A DNA stretch of 64,000 nucleotides, from assembly GCF_038433205.1 (NCBI RefSeq), contig NZ_JBCDNA010000002.1:310001-374000 (forward strand). Direction: 5' to 3'. Positions 8,721 through 16,022 of this stretch are shown here, in pieces (position 1 is the first letter of the stretch; every line of letters starts with the position of its first letter). Under the pieces are notes generated by a model, which had not been told where the DNA came from, did not search any database, and saw only the letters and a list, made by a program, of their open reading frames with translations. The translations under genes were made by a program, and so were the position numbers. The DNA is from Lutimonas vermicola (lineage in GTDB: Bacteria; Bacteroidota; Bacteroidia; Flavobacteriales; Flavobacteriaceae).

Positions 8721-9248
8721 CTAATTATCTTTGAGAAAAGCTCCATCTCTGTGTCCACCAACATACAGCCACTTATTATCGACTTTTAAATAAATATCAC
8801 TGAATCTCAATTTCCCGTTCATTATCTGGTCATTTTGAATAGTGGCACCATCATCCTTGGTTCCATTTTCTCCAATCCACTTATATTCTTCATATATTGT
8901 ATAATGCGCAATTGCAAGGTTTCCGTCATCAAGGATCTGCATTTTTTTTCTTTCAATCTCAATATTGATGACTTCCTCTTTTTTTTTTAATGCCATCCCA
9001 GAAAGAAGCAAAAATTTCTTTTGTCATCAATGTCTTTGAGTGAAGGGTCCATCTCCTGAAATCCGGATGATAAATCGACATATGACCTTTAAAGTCATTT
9101 TCAGCCCAAGTACTGTTTCTTTGTTCTACTACTTTCCAGACCTCTTCTATAATTGGCTCTTCGTCATTTAATTTATTTGTTTCTTGGCACAAAGCTGAAA
9201 AGCAACCCACGGACGATATGATCAAAAACAGAAAACCCTAACTTTCAT
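8721..9248 (-). pseudogene. NTF2-like (DUF4440) secreted protein, interrupted by two homopolymer frameshifts
   Basis: Two overlapping frames together encode one NTF2-like protein of about 175 residues. The N-terminal part (EEVWKVVEQRNSTWAENDFKGHMS) ends wrongly after FWDGIKKK; the second frame continues EEVINIEIERKK to FLKDN. The switch falls in a run of ten A (coding strand; 8979-8988): nine would join the frames. A second break lies at 9224-9228: five T where six would join an upstream ATG (9246-9248) in frame and restore a signal peptide MKVRVFCFLIISSVGCFSA. It may be a real pseudogene or two base-calling errors in homopolymers. Confidence 0.75.
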
Positions 9249-9342
9249 AATACTTTATTCTAATTAAACAAAACGTTCAGTGTATGACTCGTTTCAATAC
9301 GCAATATAAGTCTTAAGCCGGATGCAGAAAATAGCTTCCTTT

Positions 9343-10752
9343 TTACAACGATTCAAGTGCTTTGTATTTTTCCCAGTCCTCTTTTAATTTTGAAAGTAAA
9401 ACTGTAAAACCTTCACTATCCTTTAAAGATTTTAAATTCGGATCTGAATTGTATAAAGGATAATTTGGAAACCCTTTATTGGCTGCTTTTTCAAGCCAGT
9501 TTAAAGATTCTTTCTTTTCGCCTAACAAAGCCGAAGCAACACCTAAATAATAGTAAATATGATGCGCATGGATATAATCATTTGTGTTTTCTTGAGCCAA
9601 GGCCATTTTTTGTAAAGCTTCATTTTTCTCTCCCTTGCTGGAAAGGATTATGGCATATACACTATTTATATGAGGACTATTTGGATAGTCGATTAAGTTT
9701 TCTTTTAACAATTCGATGGCTTTATCGTGTTGATTAAGATAAAAATACGTCAAGGCTTTAAAGGCATGAGTTGGTTCCGGCGCAAAACTTTTAGGGATTT
9801 TATTAAATTCATTAAGAGCGTCCTCGTAATTTCCTTGAAAAAGAAATATTTCTCCAATAAACCTTCGTGCCCTATAGTTGCCTGGGTCTAGCGAAATACT
9901 TTTTTGAGCGTTTTTATTTGCTTTGTCAAAAAGCCCAATGTGTAATTGAATCAAAGCTATTTGCTCATAAGTTTGACTAATTGTCGAATCCTTAGCAATC
10001 GCTTTATTAAATTCCCTCAAAGCTTCTTCATGAGCAAAATTATGACTTGGACTCCAATAAAATTGCCCTTGTATGATATGAGGATTTGCAAGATCAGGGT
10101 CTAATTGCAAAGCTTTTCCCGCAGCGGCATAAGCTTCCTCCTCCCATTTGGTGTTTGGGTCAAAGGAAAGGTTTTTTCTCATGTATGCACTACCTAAATT
10201 ATTATATGCCATGGCAAACAGTGAATCATGCTTAATGGCTTTTTGGTAATTCTCAATGGCTAAATTAATATCGGCAAGTGATTGTTTTTTATGATAAAAC
10301 TCTCCTCTTTTATAAAAGTCAAGAGCAATCATATTTGTTGTAAAATTCTTCGGTTCATTTATTGAATCTTTGGCCGTTTTATTTGTTTTAAGATCTTCTT
10401 CTTTTGTTTTGCTTTTGACAGGATTCAGGATCAAAATAGCTATTGGTGTTATAACAATAAGAAAGAATAAGCCATATATTAATCCGGCACTTTTTGAATC
10501 ATCAGAATTAATACTCTCATTCTTTTTTAAACCATCAGATGTGATTTGAAAAGCCCATGAAAAAAGCAACCAAAATGGAAAACCAATAAACATACTTACA
10601 GTGATTGTTTTTAATACCCATTTTGGGGAATCAACCATTGGTAATAAAATGGAAAATACCTGAAGCAATATCCAGGCAACAGCCAAATAAGCCAGGGCAG
10701 TCTTAAAAACATTCCGCCTTTTTAATTCCTTAACAACTTTTTTAAAATCCAA
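9343..10752 (-). CDS. Membrane protein with cytoplasmic/periplasmic TPR repeats
   Basis: A 469-residue protein. Residues 1-115 hold three hydrophobic segments (about 15-38, 47-68, 92-112), starting with KELKRRNVFKTALAYLAVAW, a conserved N-terminus seen in bacterial TPR proteins often annotated as adenylate-cyclase-like although no cyclase domain is present here. From about residue 145 there are at least six tetratricopeptide repeats (for example FAMAYNNLGSAYMRK and YEDALNEFNKIPKS). It probably acts as a scaffold; partners are unknown. No operon partner is evident. Confidence 0.8.
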   Translation of the reverse strand: MDFKKVVKELKRRNVFKTALAYLAVAWILLQVFSILLPMVDSPKWVLKTITVSMFIGFPFWLLFSWAFQITSDGLKKNESINSDDSKSAGLIYGLFFLIVITPIAILILNPVKSKTKEEDLKTNKTAKDSINEPKNFTTNMIALDFYKRGEFYHKKQSLADINLAIENYQKAIKHDSLFAMAYNNLGSAYMRKNLSFDPNTKWEEEAYAAAGKALQLDPDLANPHIIQGQFYWSPSHNFAHEEALREFNKAIAKDSTISQTYEQIALIQLHIGLFDKANKNAQKSISLDPGNYRARRFIGEIFLFQGNYEDALNEFNKIPKSFAPEPTHAFKALTYFYLNQHDKAIELLKENLIDYPNSPHINSVYAIILSSKGEKNEALQKMALAQENTNDYIHAHHIYYYLGVASALLGEKKESLNWLEKAANKGFPNYPLYNSDPNLKSLKDSEGFTVLLSKLKEDWEKYKALESL

Positions 10753-10879
10753 ATGATATTTTGATTATAATTTTCAATTTTATTACACGAAACATTTAGT
10801 CTATGGCAAGCATTGCATTAGAAAGCAATAAACTTTCGTGTTTGCTATATACGGCCTTGTAATCTGTTTTTTATTCGTT

Positions 10880-11497
10880 TTATATTACAAACCCTACAAT
10901 GCTGTATGCTAGAATATTCGCCAATCCATGCGAAATCCAGCCGGGAATAATACTGCCATTTGCAATTTTTTCATTAAGATATACAGACACATAAGCTCCA
11001 GTTGAAGGAATAATAAATATTGCGATCAAGAAAATTATGTTGCTTGTTACTAAAGCAAATAAAGCAGTGTGAATAACTCCGAATATAGCAGCCTGGATTA
11101 CATTCCCTTTTTGATACCCTGCAACACTAATAAGTCTTTTTGCTATAAATCCTCTAAACAATACTTCTTCAGCAAATGAAGTCTTAAATAAGGCAATTAC
11201 AATCAAAATAAATAATGATTCTATCCCAAATCCCATCTGTCTGAATTTACCCGTTATACTATTGGGGTCAAACATGAGTTCTTTGAAATCAGCATTGGTT
11301 AGTGTTAGTATTAACATTGGTGTTGCAAATAACAGACAAGCAACAACGGCAAGATAATTTGCTTTTTTTGTTGATTTCTTTAATCCAATATATTCTAAAA
11401 AGCCTTTCGCTGATTTATTCTTTATCAGATAAACTAAAAATGGGACCAGAGTAAAAACTAAAATCTGCAGTATAGCTCCAATTGATTCGTTTATCAT
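10880..11497 (-). CDS. CPBP-family intramembrane glutamic endopeptidase
   Basis: A 205-residue polytopic membrane protein with about six transmembrane helices. The ABI/CPBP (CAAX-protease-like) motifs are visible: EEVLFRGF near residue 111 with the catalytic Glu pair, the His-bearing FGVIHTALFAL near 140, and SHGLANI near 190. Family members cleave membrane peptides or act in bacteriocin self-immunity; nothing nearby gives a substrate. Confidence 0.85.
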   Translation of the reverse strand: MINESIGAILQILVFTLVPFLVYLIKNKSAKGFLEYIGLKKSTKKANYLAVVACLLFATPMLILTLTNADFKELMFDPNSITGKFRQMGFGIESLFILIVIALFKTSFAEEVLFRGFIAKRLISVAGYQKGNVIQAAIFGVIHTALFALVTSNIIFLIAIFIIPSTGAYVSVYLNEKIANGSIIPGWISHGLANILAYSIVGFVI

Positions 11498-11673
11498 AAA
11501 CTATCTCTTTTTATTATAAAACTGCTCAGTATCATTAAGAGCGGGTTTTCAAAATAATTCATGTTCAATATACACAGATTTCTATTAACGGCTAACATCT
11601 TCATATTCGATGCCTTAACTCTGATTTCATCTGTAAAAAGATAGTCCCTGATATTAATATTGTACTTGCCACT

Positions 11674-11776
11674 AACTGGTTAATAAACTCATATAGCTTT
11701 TATAACCCTTTTTAGATCCATCTGCCATCACTTGTTGTCATCCGTTTTTGGATCAATTAACCTGTCACGATTGTTT
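11674..11776. repeat. Intergenic direct repeat, copy 1
   Basis: About 103 bases that recur at 14540-14643 in the same orientation with roughly 80 percent identity by eye. Shared blocks include AATAAACTCATATAGC, CATCANTTGTTG and TCAATTAACC followed by TCACGATTGTT. It occupies most of the gene-free 11498-11780 interval, immediately 3' of a DUF6090 gene. The remainder of that interval shows no feature I can support. Confidence 0.8.
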
Positions 11777-11780
11777 ATTT

Positions 11781-12530
11781 TTAATTTTTATTTAGTTCTA
11801 AATCTATTTCTCTAACTAATTCTTTCATCGGAGGTATCAGTGAATTAATCAAATCAGTTACGTCTTTTGATGTCTTTGAAGACCAACTCAATAAAGACAG
11901 AAAATCCTGATTTGTTTTAAGGTCCACATTTTTCATCCTATTATAAATATATAATACATTGTCCTCTTTTAATTCAATTTGAATACTATCTTTTAATCGG
12001 TTTTCATGCTTTTTACTTTCAGTATTATATTCATTCATGAATATAGTAATAAGACCAGTAGTCCTGGGCAGCATAAATTCGTACGTATCAATAATCTTAT
12101 TTCTTAATGAATCGTTACTTATTTTATCAATTCCTGTGGATTTTAAAGCTTCAAATGGGCCTCGATTGTAAGTTATTTGCAAACCCCGATTCAGGCCTGA
12201 GAAATGATAATTGATGCTGTCCCTATAAATGGAATCTGTCCTGAGGTAATTTTCAAAAAACCGCGTTGCCTGTTTTACTCTGCCCAACCTTCCTGTGATT
12301 AAATGATTATTGAAAAAATCAATATCTTTAATCAGCACATTTCTAATTTCAGTCAGCATTTTCTTTTCAAAAGTTCGTTCTTTTTTTGCCTCATTCCAGT
12401 TATTGATTTGCAAAGCAATCAGAATACCTATTACCACCAACACTATCTCTCCAACAGCATAACGCAGATATTTTAGAGGTTTGTTGTCATCTGCCAGTTT
12501 TTTACGGATTTTACGAAAAAAGTTAATCAT
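11781..12530 (-). CDS. DUF6090 family membrane protein, paralogue 1
   Basis: A 249-residue protein with the hallmark N-terminus of DUF6090: a basic stretch, then AVGEIVLVVIGILIALQINN (one transmembrane helix, about residues 26-45) and WNEAKKER. The rest is predicted helical and probably lies on one side of the membrane. Function is unknown; these genes are common in multiple copies in flavobacteria. A second copy lies 123 bases upstream, and the two upstream regions share a GTTGGTT...TAATGAAGCACAA block (12545-12565 and 13400-13421), so the pair arose by tandem duplication. Confidence 0.85.
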   Translation of the reverse strand: MINFFRKIRKKLADDNKPLKYLRYAVGEIVLVVIGILIALQINNWNEAKKERTFEKKMLTEIRNVLIKDIDFFNNHLITGRLGRVKQATRFFENYLRTDSIYRDSINYHFSGLNRGLQITYNRGPFEALKSTGIDKISNDSLRNKIIDTYEFMLPRTTGLITIFMNEYNTESKKHENRLKDSIQIELKEDNVLYIYNRMKNVDLKTNQDFLSLLSWSSKTSKDVTDLINSLIPPMKELVREIDLELNKN

Positions 12531-12653
12531 TGAATTATTAGTTGGTTTTTAATGAAGCACAACAGTCTGGTATGTGAGTATGTAAATGGCTTCACCATGT
12601 TGTTAGGCTTTCATTATTCTTTTTTAAATTTTATATATATCTCTTTCATACAA

Positions 12654-13391
12654 TCAATCAGATTTTTTTAATTCTTCCCTCACAAGGTGCAACATTCTTT
12701 GGTTTTCTTCTCTGTGATCATTGATCAAGTTTATAAAGTAATCACGTTGGCCTTGAGTTTTATTGATTAGGGCAATAAAATAATAGTCTTGCAGTATTTG
12801 GTCCGGTTCAAAAGGTATATAAAATACTTCGTTTTCGTCCTTATTAAACTTCTGGACAAAATGTTCGTCTATGAACTTTTCCCTGTCTGCCTTGTCTACA
12901 TCACCCCACTCCAATTCGACATGAAAACGCGGTTGTCTTTCCTCAAAAAATATACTTAATTCTTTTTTCAGACTGTCATTCCGGATAATTTCGAAACCAC
13001 TGGCTTTAATAGATTCATATCCCATATCGGAAAGTCTAAATCCGGATGTATTCATCAGAGCGGGATGGAACATCACAGAAAGGGAATCGTGGTATGGCAT
13101 TTTTTGGTCGAGGACCTTTATGATATGCTGCCCCTCGTCACGGAAAAAGTTGATAAAACGAATTCGATACTTCATCAGATCCTCGTTCTGTGCTAAATTA
13201 TCAGCCAAATTCTCCAGCAGTTTTTTCTCCAATACCCTGTCTTTTCTGCCTTCATTCCAATTATTGATTTGCAGAGCAATCAAAATTCCGATTACGACAA
13301 GTACAATTTCGCCAATAGCATAAAGAAGATATTTCTTGAATTTGTTTTCAGAGAGCAGTTCTTGTCTGATTTTTCTAAAGAATTTTATCAT
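12654..13391 (-). CDS. DUF6090 family membrane protein, paralogue 2
   Basis: A 245-residue paralogue of the neighbouring gene. The first 50 residues are nearly the same (MIKFFRKIRQELL, then GEIVLVVIGILIALQINNWN), while the remaining helical part has diverged strongly, which suggests a conserved membrane anchor with a variable sensory or binding portion. Function unknown. Located between the direct repeats at 11674 and 14540. Confidence 0.85.
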   Translation of the reverse strand: MIKFFRKIRQELLSENKFKKYLLYAIGEIVLVVIGILIALQINNWNEGRKDRVLEKKLLENLADNLAQNEDLMKYRIRFINFFRDEGQHIIKVLDQKMPYHDSLSVMFHPALMNTSGFRLSDMGYESIKASGFEIIRNDSLKKELSIFFEERQPRFHVELEWGDVDKADREKFIDEHFVQKFNKDENEVFYIPFEPDQILQDYYFIALINKTQGQRDYFINLINDHREENQRMLHLVREELKKSD

Positions 13392-13563
13392 TGGTTATTC
13401 GTTGGTTATAATGAAGCACAATGTTTATGCATAAGATTAGTGGCGTGGCCAGGCACTGAATTTAATGAACAAATACTTGTCAGAGAAAAATTCAGCAGAA
13501 ATTTTCCAGGGAAGCCAGAACCAAGGCATTAATTTTATGCTTTGTTGGTTGTGGTTTTTAATT

Positions 13564-14511
13564 TTAATAAACAGAAAAAGTTTTAATCATTTTCCTTTCA
13601 ACTGCATTCGGAATTTCAGAGATTAGTACATAACTTCCTTTTTCCAGAGTTACCTCAAAATAACCAGTTTTCCCGGATGGCAAATCTTCAACTCCTCCCA
13701 AAAACAATAGCCCTTCAGGTTCAGGTGTCCTAAATGCCTTAAAGTCAACTATATTTAACCAATTACTCAAATCAATTATTAAGCTGTCGTTTTCAATCTT
13801 AACTAAATTAACATCATGTCCCATTAAATGTTCATATTGTTTTTGGTCCTCAAATTTTACCGCAAGCATGTAATTTCCTGCTTTAATTGAGTCAATAAAT
13901 GAGATTCCTTTTTCACTTGAGATGCCTATATTGAAATCAGCTATTGGAGGTTTATTACCATTGGATTCTTTACTTACTTTAAGCTCTTTAACCATGCCCA
14001 TAAAAACATGTCCTAAGCCATTTGGCATCCTTACATAGCATTCCATAACATAAGTTCCGGGTTCAAGAAATATTGTCGATTTGGATATTGTTTTCTTTGA
14101 GGTCAATCCGACTCCACCAGCCAATTCTACTTTATAAAACCATTGTGGTATTTTTTCAAATTCCTTAATTCCAGCTTCCATTTCTCCTTTTTCAAAATGC
14201 TCAAATGCAGAAATAAAAGGTGGAAATATATCTTTTTTGTAAGTTTCTAATCCCAATGTATCAGGCATTTTTTCTAGAATAAAAAAGTGTGGTTCTATTG
14301 ATTTGTTTATATATTTAAATGTAGTCCAACCAGATTTAACTTCATCCACCATTTCGAAATCCATTCCATTTGTTATAACCTCAACATAATTTTTTTCTGA
14401 ATCTATTTCATTTCCTAATGTTTTAGTTTCTTTTTTCTCTTGACACGAAGCCAAAACTATGAACGCTAATATTGTAAAAATTAATATTGAGTTTTTGTAT
14501 TTTAATTTCAT
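13564..14511 (-). CDS. Lipoprotein with cupredoxin-like beta-sandwich domains
   Basis: A 315-residue lipoprotein (lipobox VLASC, Cys23). Residues about 40-185 look like a cupredoxin: PHFFILEK supplies a possible His, and a C-x8-H-x(2-4)-M pattern follows in YVMECYVRMPNGLGHVFMGM, the usual place of type-1 copper ligands. Residues about 200-315 form a second beta-rich domain ending in KGSYVLISEIPN, without such ligands. A 60-residue helical insertion separates the ligand segments of the first domain. Copper binding is inference; it could instead be a structural sandwich. It may serve as a periplasmic electron carrier, and a diheme cytochrome lipoprotein lies about 500 bases upstream. Confidence 0.65.
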   Translation of the reverse strand: MKLKYKNSILIFTILAFIVLASCQEKKETKTLGNEIDSEKNYVEVITNGMDFEMVDEVKSGWTTFKYINKSIEPHFFILEKMPDTLGLETYKKDIFPPFISAFEHFEKGEMEAGIKEFEKIPQWFYKVELAGGVGLTSKKTISKSTIFLEPGTYVMECYVRMPNGLGHVFMGMVKELKVSKESNGNKPPIADFNIGISSEKGISFIDSIKAGNYMLAVKFEDQKQYEHLMGHDVNLVKIENDSLIIDLSNWLNIVDFKAFRTPEPEGLLFLGGVEDLPSGKTGYFEVTLEKGSYVLISEIPNAVERKMIKTFSVY

Positions 14512-14539
14512 ATTGTTAAATTTTAATCAAATCACTTTC

Positions 14540-14643
14540 AACTGGATAATAAACTCATATAGCGTTTATATCTCTTTTTTAAAACCATCTACCATCATTT
14601 GTTGTTTTGCATTTTTGACTCAATTAACCCATCACGATTGTTC
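14540..14643. repeat. Intergenic direct repeat, copy 2
   Basis: Second copy of the roughly 103-base element at 11674-11776. Between the two copies lie the DUF6090 pair and the cupredoxin-like lipoprotein, so this 2.8-kb block is bounded by direct repeats. The copy shows no open frame and no obvious hairpin with T-tract. The adjoining 14644-14781 bases show nothing I can name. Confidence 0.8.
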
Positions 14644-14781
14644 CTGATTTTTTGCAAAAAAAAAGTATTTCCACCTAAACAATGCATCCCGGCAACCAGA
14701 GATGCCTAAAGATATACAAAAATAGGAAAGCTAAAAATAAAGGTTTCACCTCTACCATAAATGTTATGTAAAACTATCTTT

Positions 14782-15000
14782 TGACCAAAACGTGACCAAA
14801 CCCCTTTGGCCATCTGTGATGATCTGCTAGAAAAAGATAAAAAAAAGTCGCTTTTGGGCGACTCTCTGCTTCCTGCTTTCGCGGGAATAACTTGTGTTTT
14901 TTAACAATAGCTGTTACATGGCCTCAACAAATAAACCTTCATCGATTTTACTTACCACAGCCAGCTTGTTCTTTGTCAAGCCTTTAATCGTTTTATCCCA
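14782..15000. repeat. Duplicated lysS 3' end plus terminator, copy A (diverged)
   Basis: About 219 bases matching 15800-16022 in the same orientation with roughly 85-90 percent identity. Landmarks are TGACCAAAACGTGACCA at the left, the CTCTCTGCTTCCTGCTTTCG block after the hairpin, and the last 28 codons of lysS on the right. The match stops sharply at TCCCA (14996-15000). This copy carries its own hairpin (14846-14863) and A-tract, that is, the lysS terminator read on the minus strand. Confidence 0.9.
14914..15000 (-). pseudogene. Fragment of lysS (last 28 codons)
   Basis: Read on the minus strand this segment encodes WDKTIKGLTKNKLAVV then SKIDEGLFVEAM and stop, against LAAVTKTDEGLFVEAM in the intact gene. 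There is no start and no upstream lysS sequence; it follows the cytochrome gene stop by 16 bases. It is part of the copy A repeat and not expected to be translated. Confidence 0.88.
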
Positions 15001-15016
15001 GTCATGGGAACTTTTA

Positions 15017-15484
15017 TTATTCTGTCCAAATCGGATCAGTATTTATTCCATGGCAGCTGTTACACTGTCCGGATGTTATGCTTGAATTCATGTGTTTTGT
15101 AACAGAGTTACCTTCAACCGAGGTGTAAATCCCATCTCCATAATCGAGGTTTTCAGTTGTATAAAAATTGCCATAATTATCAACTTGAATGGTTAGCTTT
15201 AAATCACCTGTGCCGTTAGGACCTGTAAATAATTTAACCGTTGCATTTGGAAAAGTTGATTTTTTCGAACTGTCATATACCGTACCTGCTGTTGTAAACC
15301 ATCCTTCTCCAGATCCACCAGATTCATGGCAATTCATACAATTTTGCCCTTCCATGTGACTCTCTGTTGAATTATAAGTACTTATTTTGGTTTCGTTCTC
15401 ATTCTCATCATCTTGCTCGCATGATTGAAATGAAATCACTGATATGATCATCACGATTAAAATATTTAAACCTCTTCTTTTCAT
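15017..15484 (-). CDS. Diheme cytochrome c-type lipoprotein
   Basis: A 155-residue lipoprotein (SFQSC lipobox at about Cys22). Two heme c attachment sites are visible: CMNCH near residue 49 and CNSCH near residue 143. Between them is a beta-rich stretch (ATVKLFTGPNGTGDLKLTI) like a carboxypeptidase-regulatory or filament domain, typical of small flavobacterial cytochromes of unknown partner. It is probably outer-membrane or periplasmic and redox active. The gene sits exactly between two copies of the lysS 3' end, which marks it as inserted or moved. Confidence 0.8.
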   Translation of the reverse strand: MKRRGLNILIVMIISVISFQSCEQDDENENETKISTYNSTESHMEGQNCMNCHESGGSGEGWFTTAGTVYDSSKKSTFPNATVKLFTGPNGTGDLKLTIQVDNYGNFYTTENLDYGDGIYTSVEGNSVTKHMNSSITSGQCNSCHGINTDPIWTE

Positions 15485-15799
15485 GAATTTATTTAATTCG
15501 GGTATTTGTATAAAACTATTATTTAGCCTCCTTCCAATTTAAGAACCAGTTAAAGGTATAGAAACTGAAACAAATCGTATATGTATTATGACTAAATTTT
15601 TATTTCTACTTTACCATGAACAGTTAAGTATATTCATGTAATAGTCTCATCCGGCCCAGTCGCTAAAAATATCTTCAGGACATTTTCTTGATGCGCTGTC
15701 CATTAAAGGAGTTGATCATTAAAGAATTTAGGTAAAATATAAGAAAATCCAAGCAACTCCATTTACTCATACTATTCCGTGTTTTAAAAATCATTCAAG
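15485..15799. other. Gene-free interval upstream of the cytochrome gene
   Basis: About 315 bases, very A+T rich, with stops in all frames, no tRNA-like fold and no long inverted repeat that I can see. The cytochrome gene promoter should be here. It ends at the left edge of the lysS terminator repeat. Confidence 0.6.
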
Positions 15800-16022
15800 T
15801 GACCAAAACGTGACCAGATCCATGTGGCCATCTGTGATAATCTGCTAGAAAAAGGCATAAAAAAAAGAGTCGCCCAAAAGCAACTCTCTGCTTCCTGCTT
15901 TCGCGGGAATAACTTGTGTTTTTTAACCTTAGCCGTTACATGGCCTCAACAAATAAACCTTCATCAGTTTTAGTTACAGCAGCCAGCTTGTTCTTTGTCA
16001 GGCCTTTAATCGTTTTGTCCCA
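15800..16022. repeat. Duplicated lysS 3' end plus terminator, copy B (in the intact gene)
   Basis: The counterpart of 14782-15000. It comprises the last 28 codons of the intact lysS (15936-16022) and the downstream region to 15800. The hairpin loop reads in the opposite orientation relative to copy A, while the flanks remain direct. Confidence 0.9.
15859..15887 (-). terminator. lysS rho-independent terminator
   Basis: Read on the minus strand, an 8-bp stem with one G-T pair (15880-15887 with 15866-15873) closes a 6-base loop and is followed by about eight T. It lies 49 bases after the lysS stop. The duplicated form is at 14839-14863. Confidence 0.85.

Noticed and set aside
14894..15085. Plus-strand frame of 63 codons over the lysS fragment
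   Set aside because: A similar frame exists opposite the real lysS tail (15916-16182); both are antisense shadows of the duplicated coding sequence.
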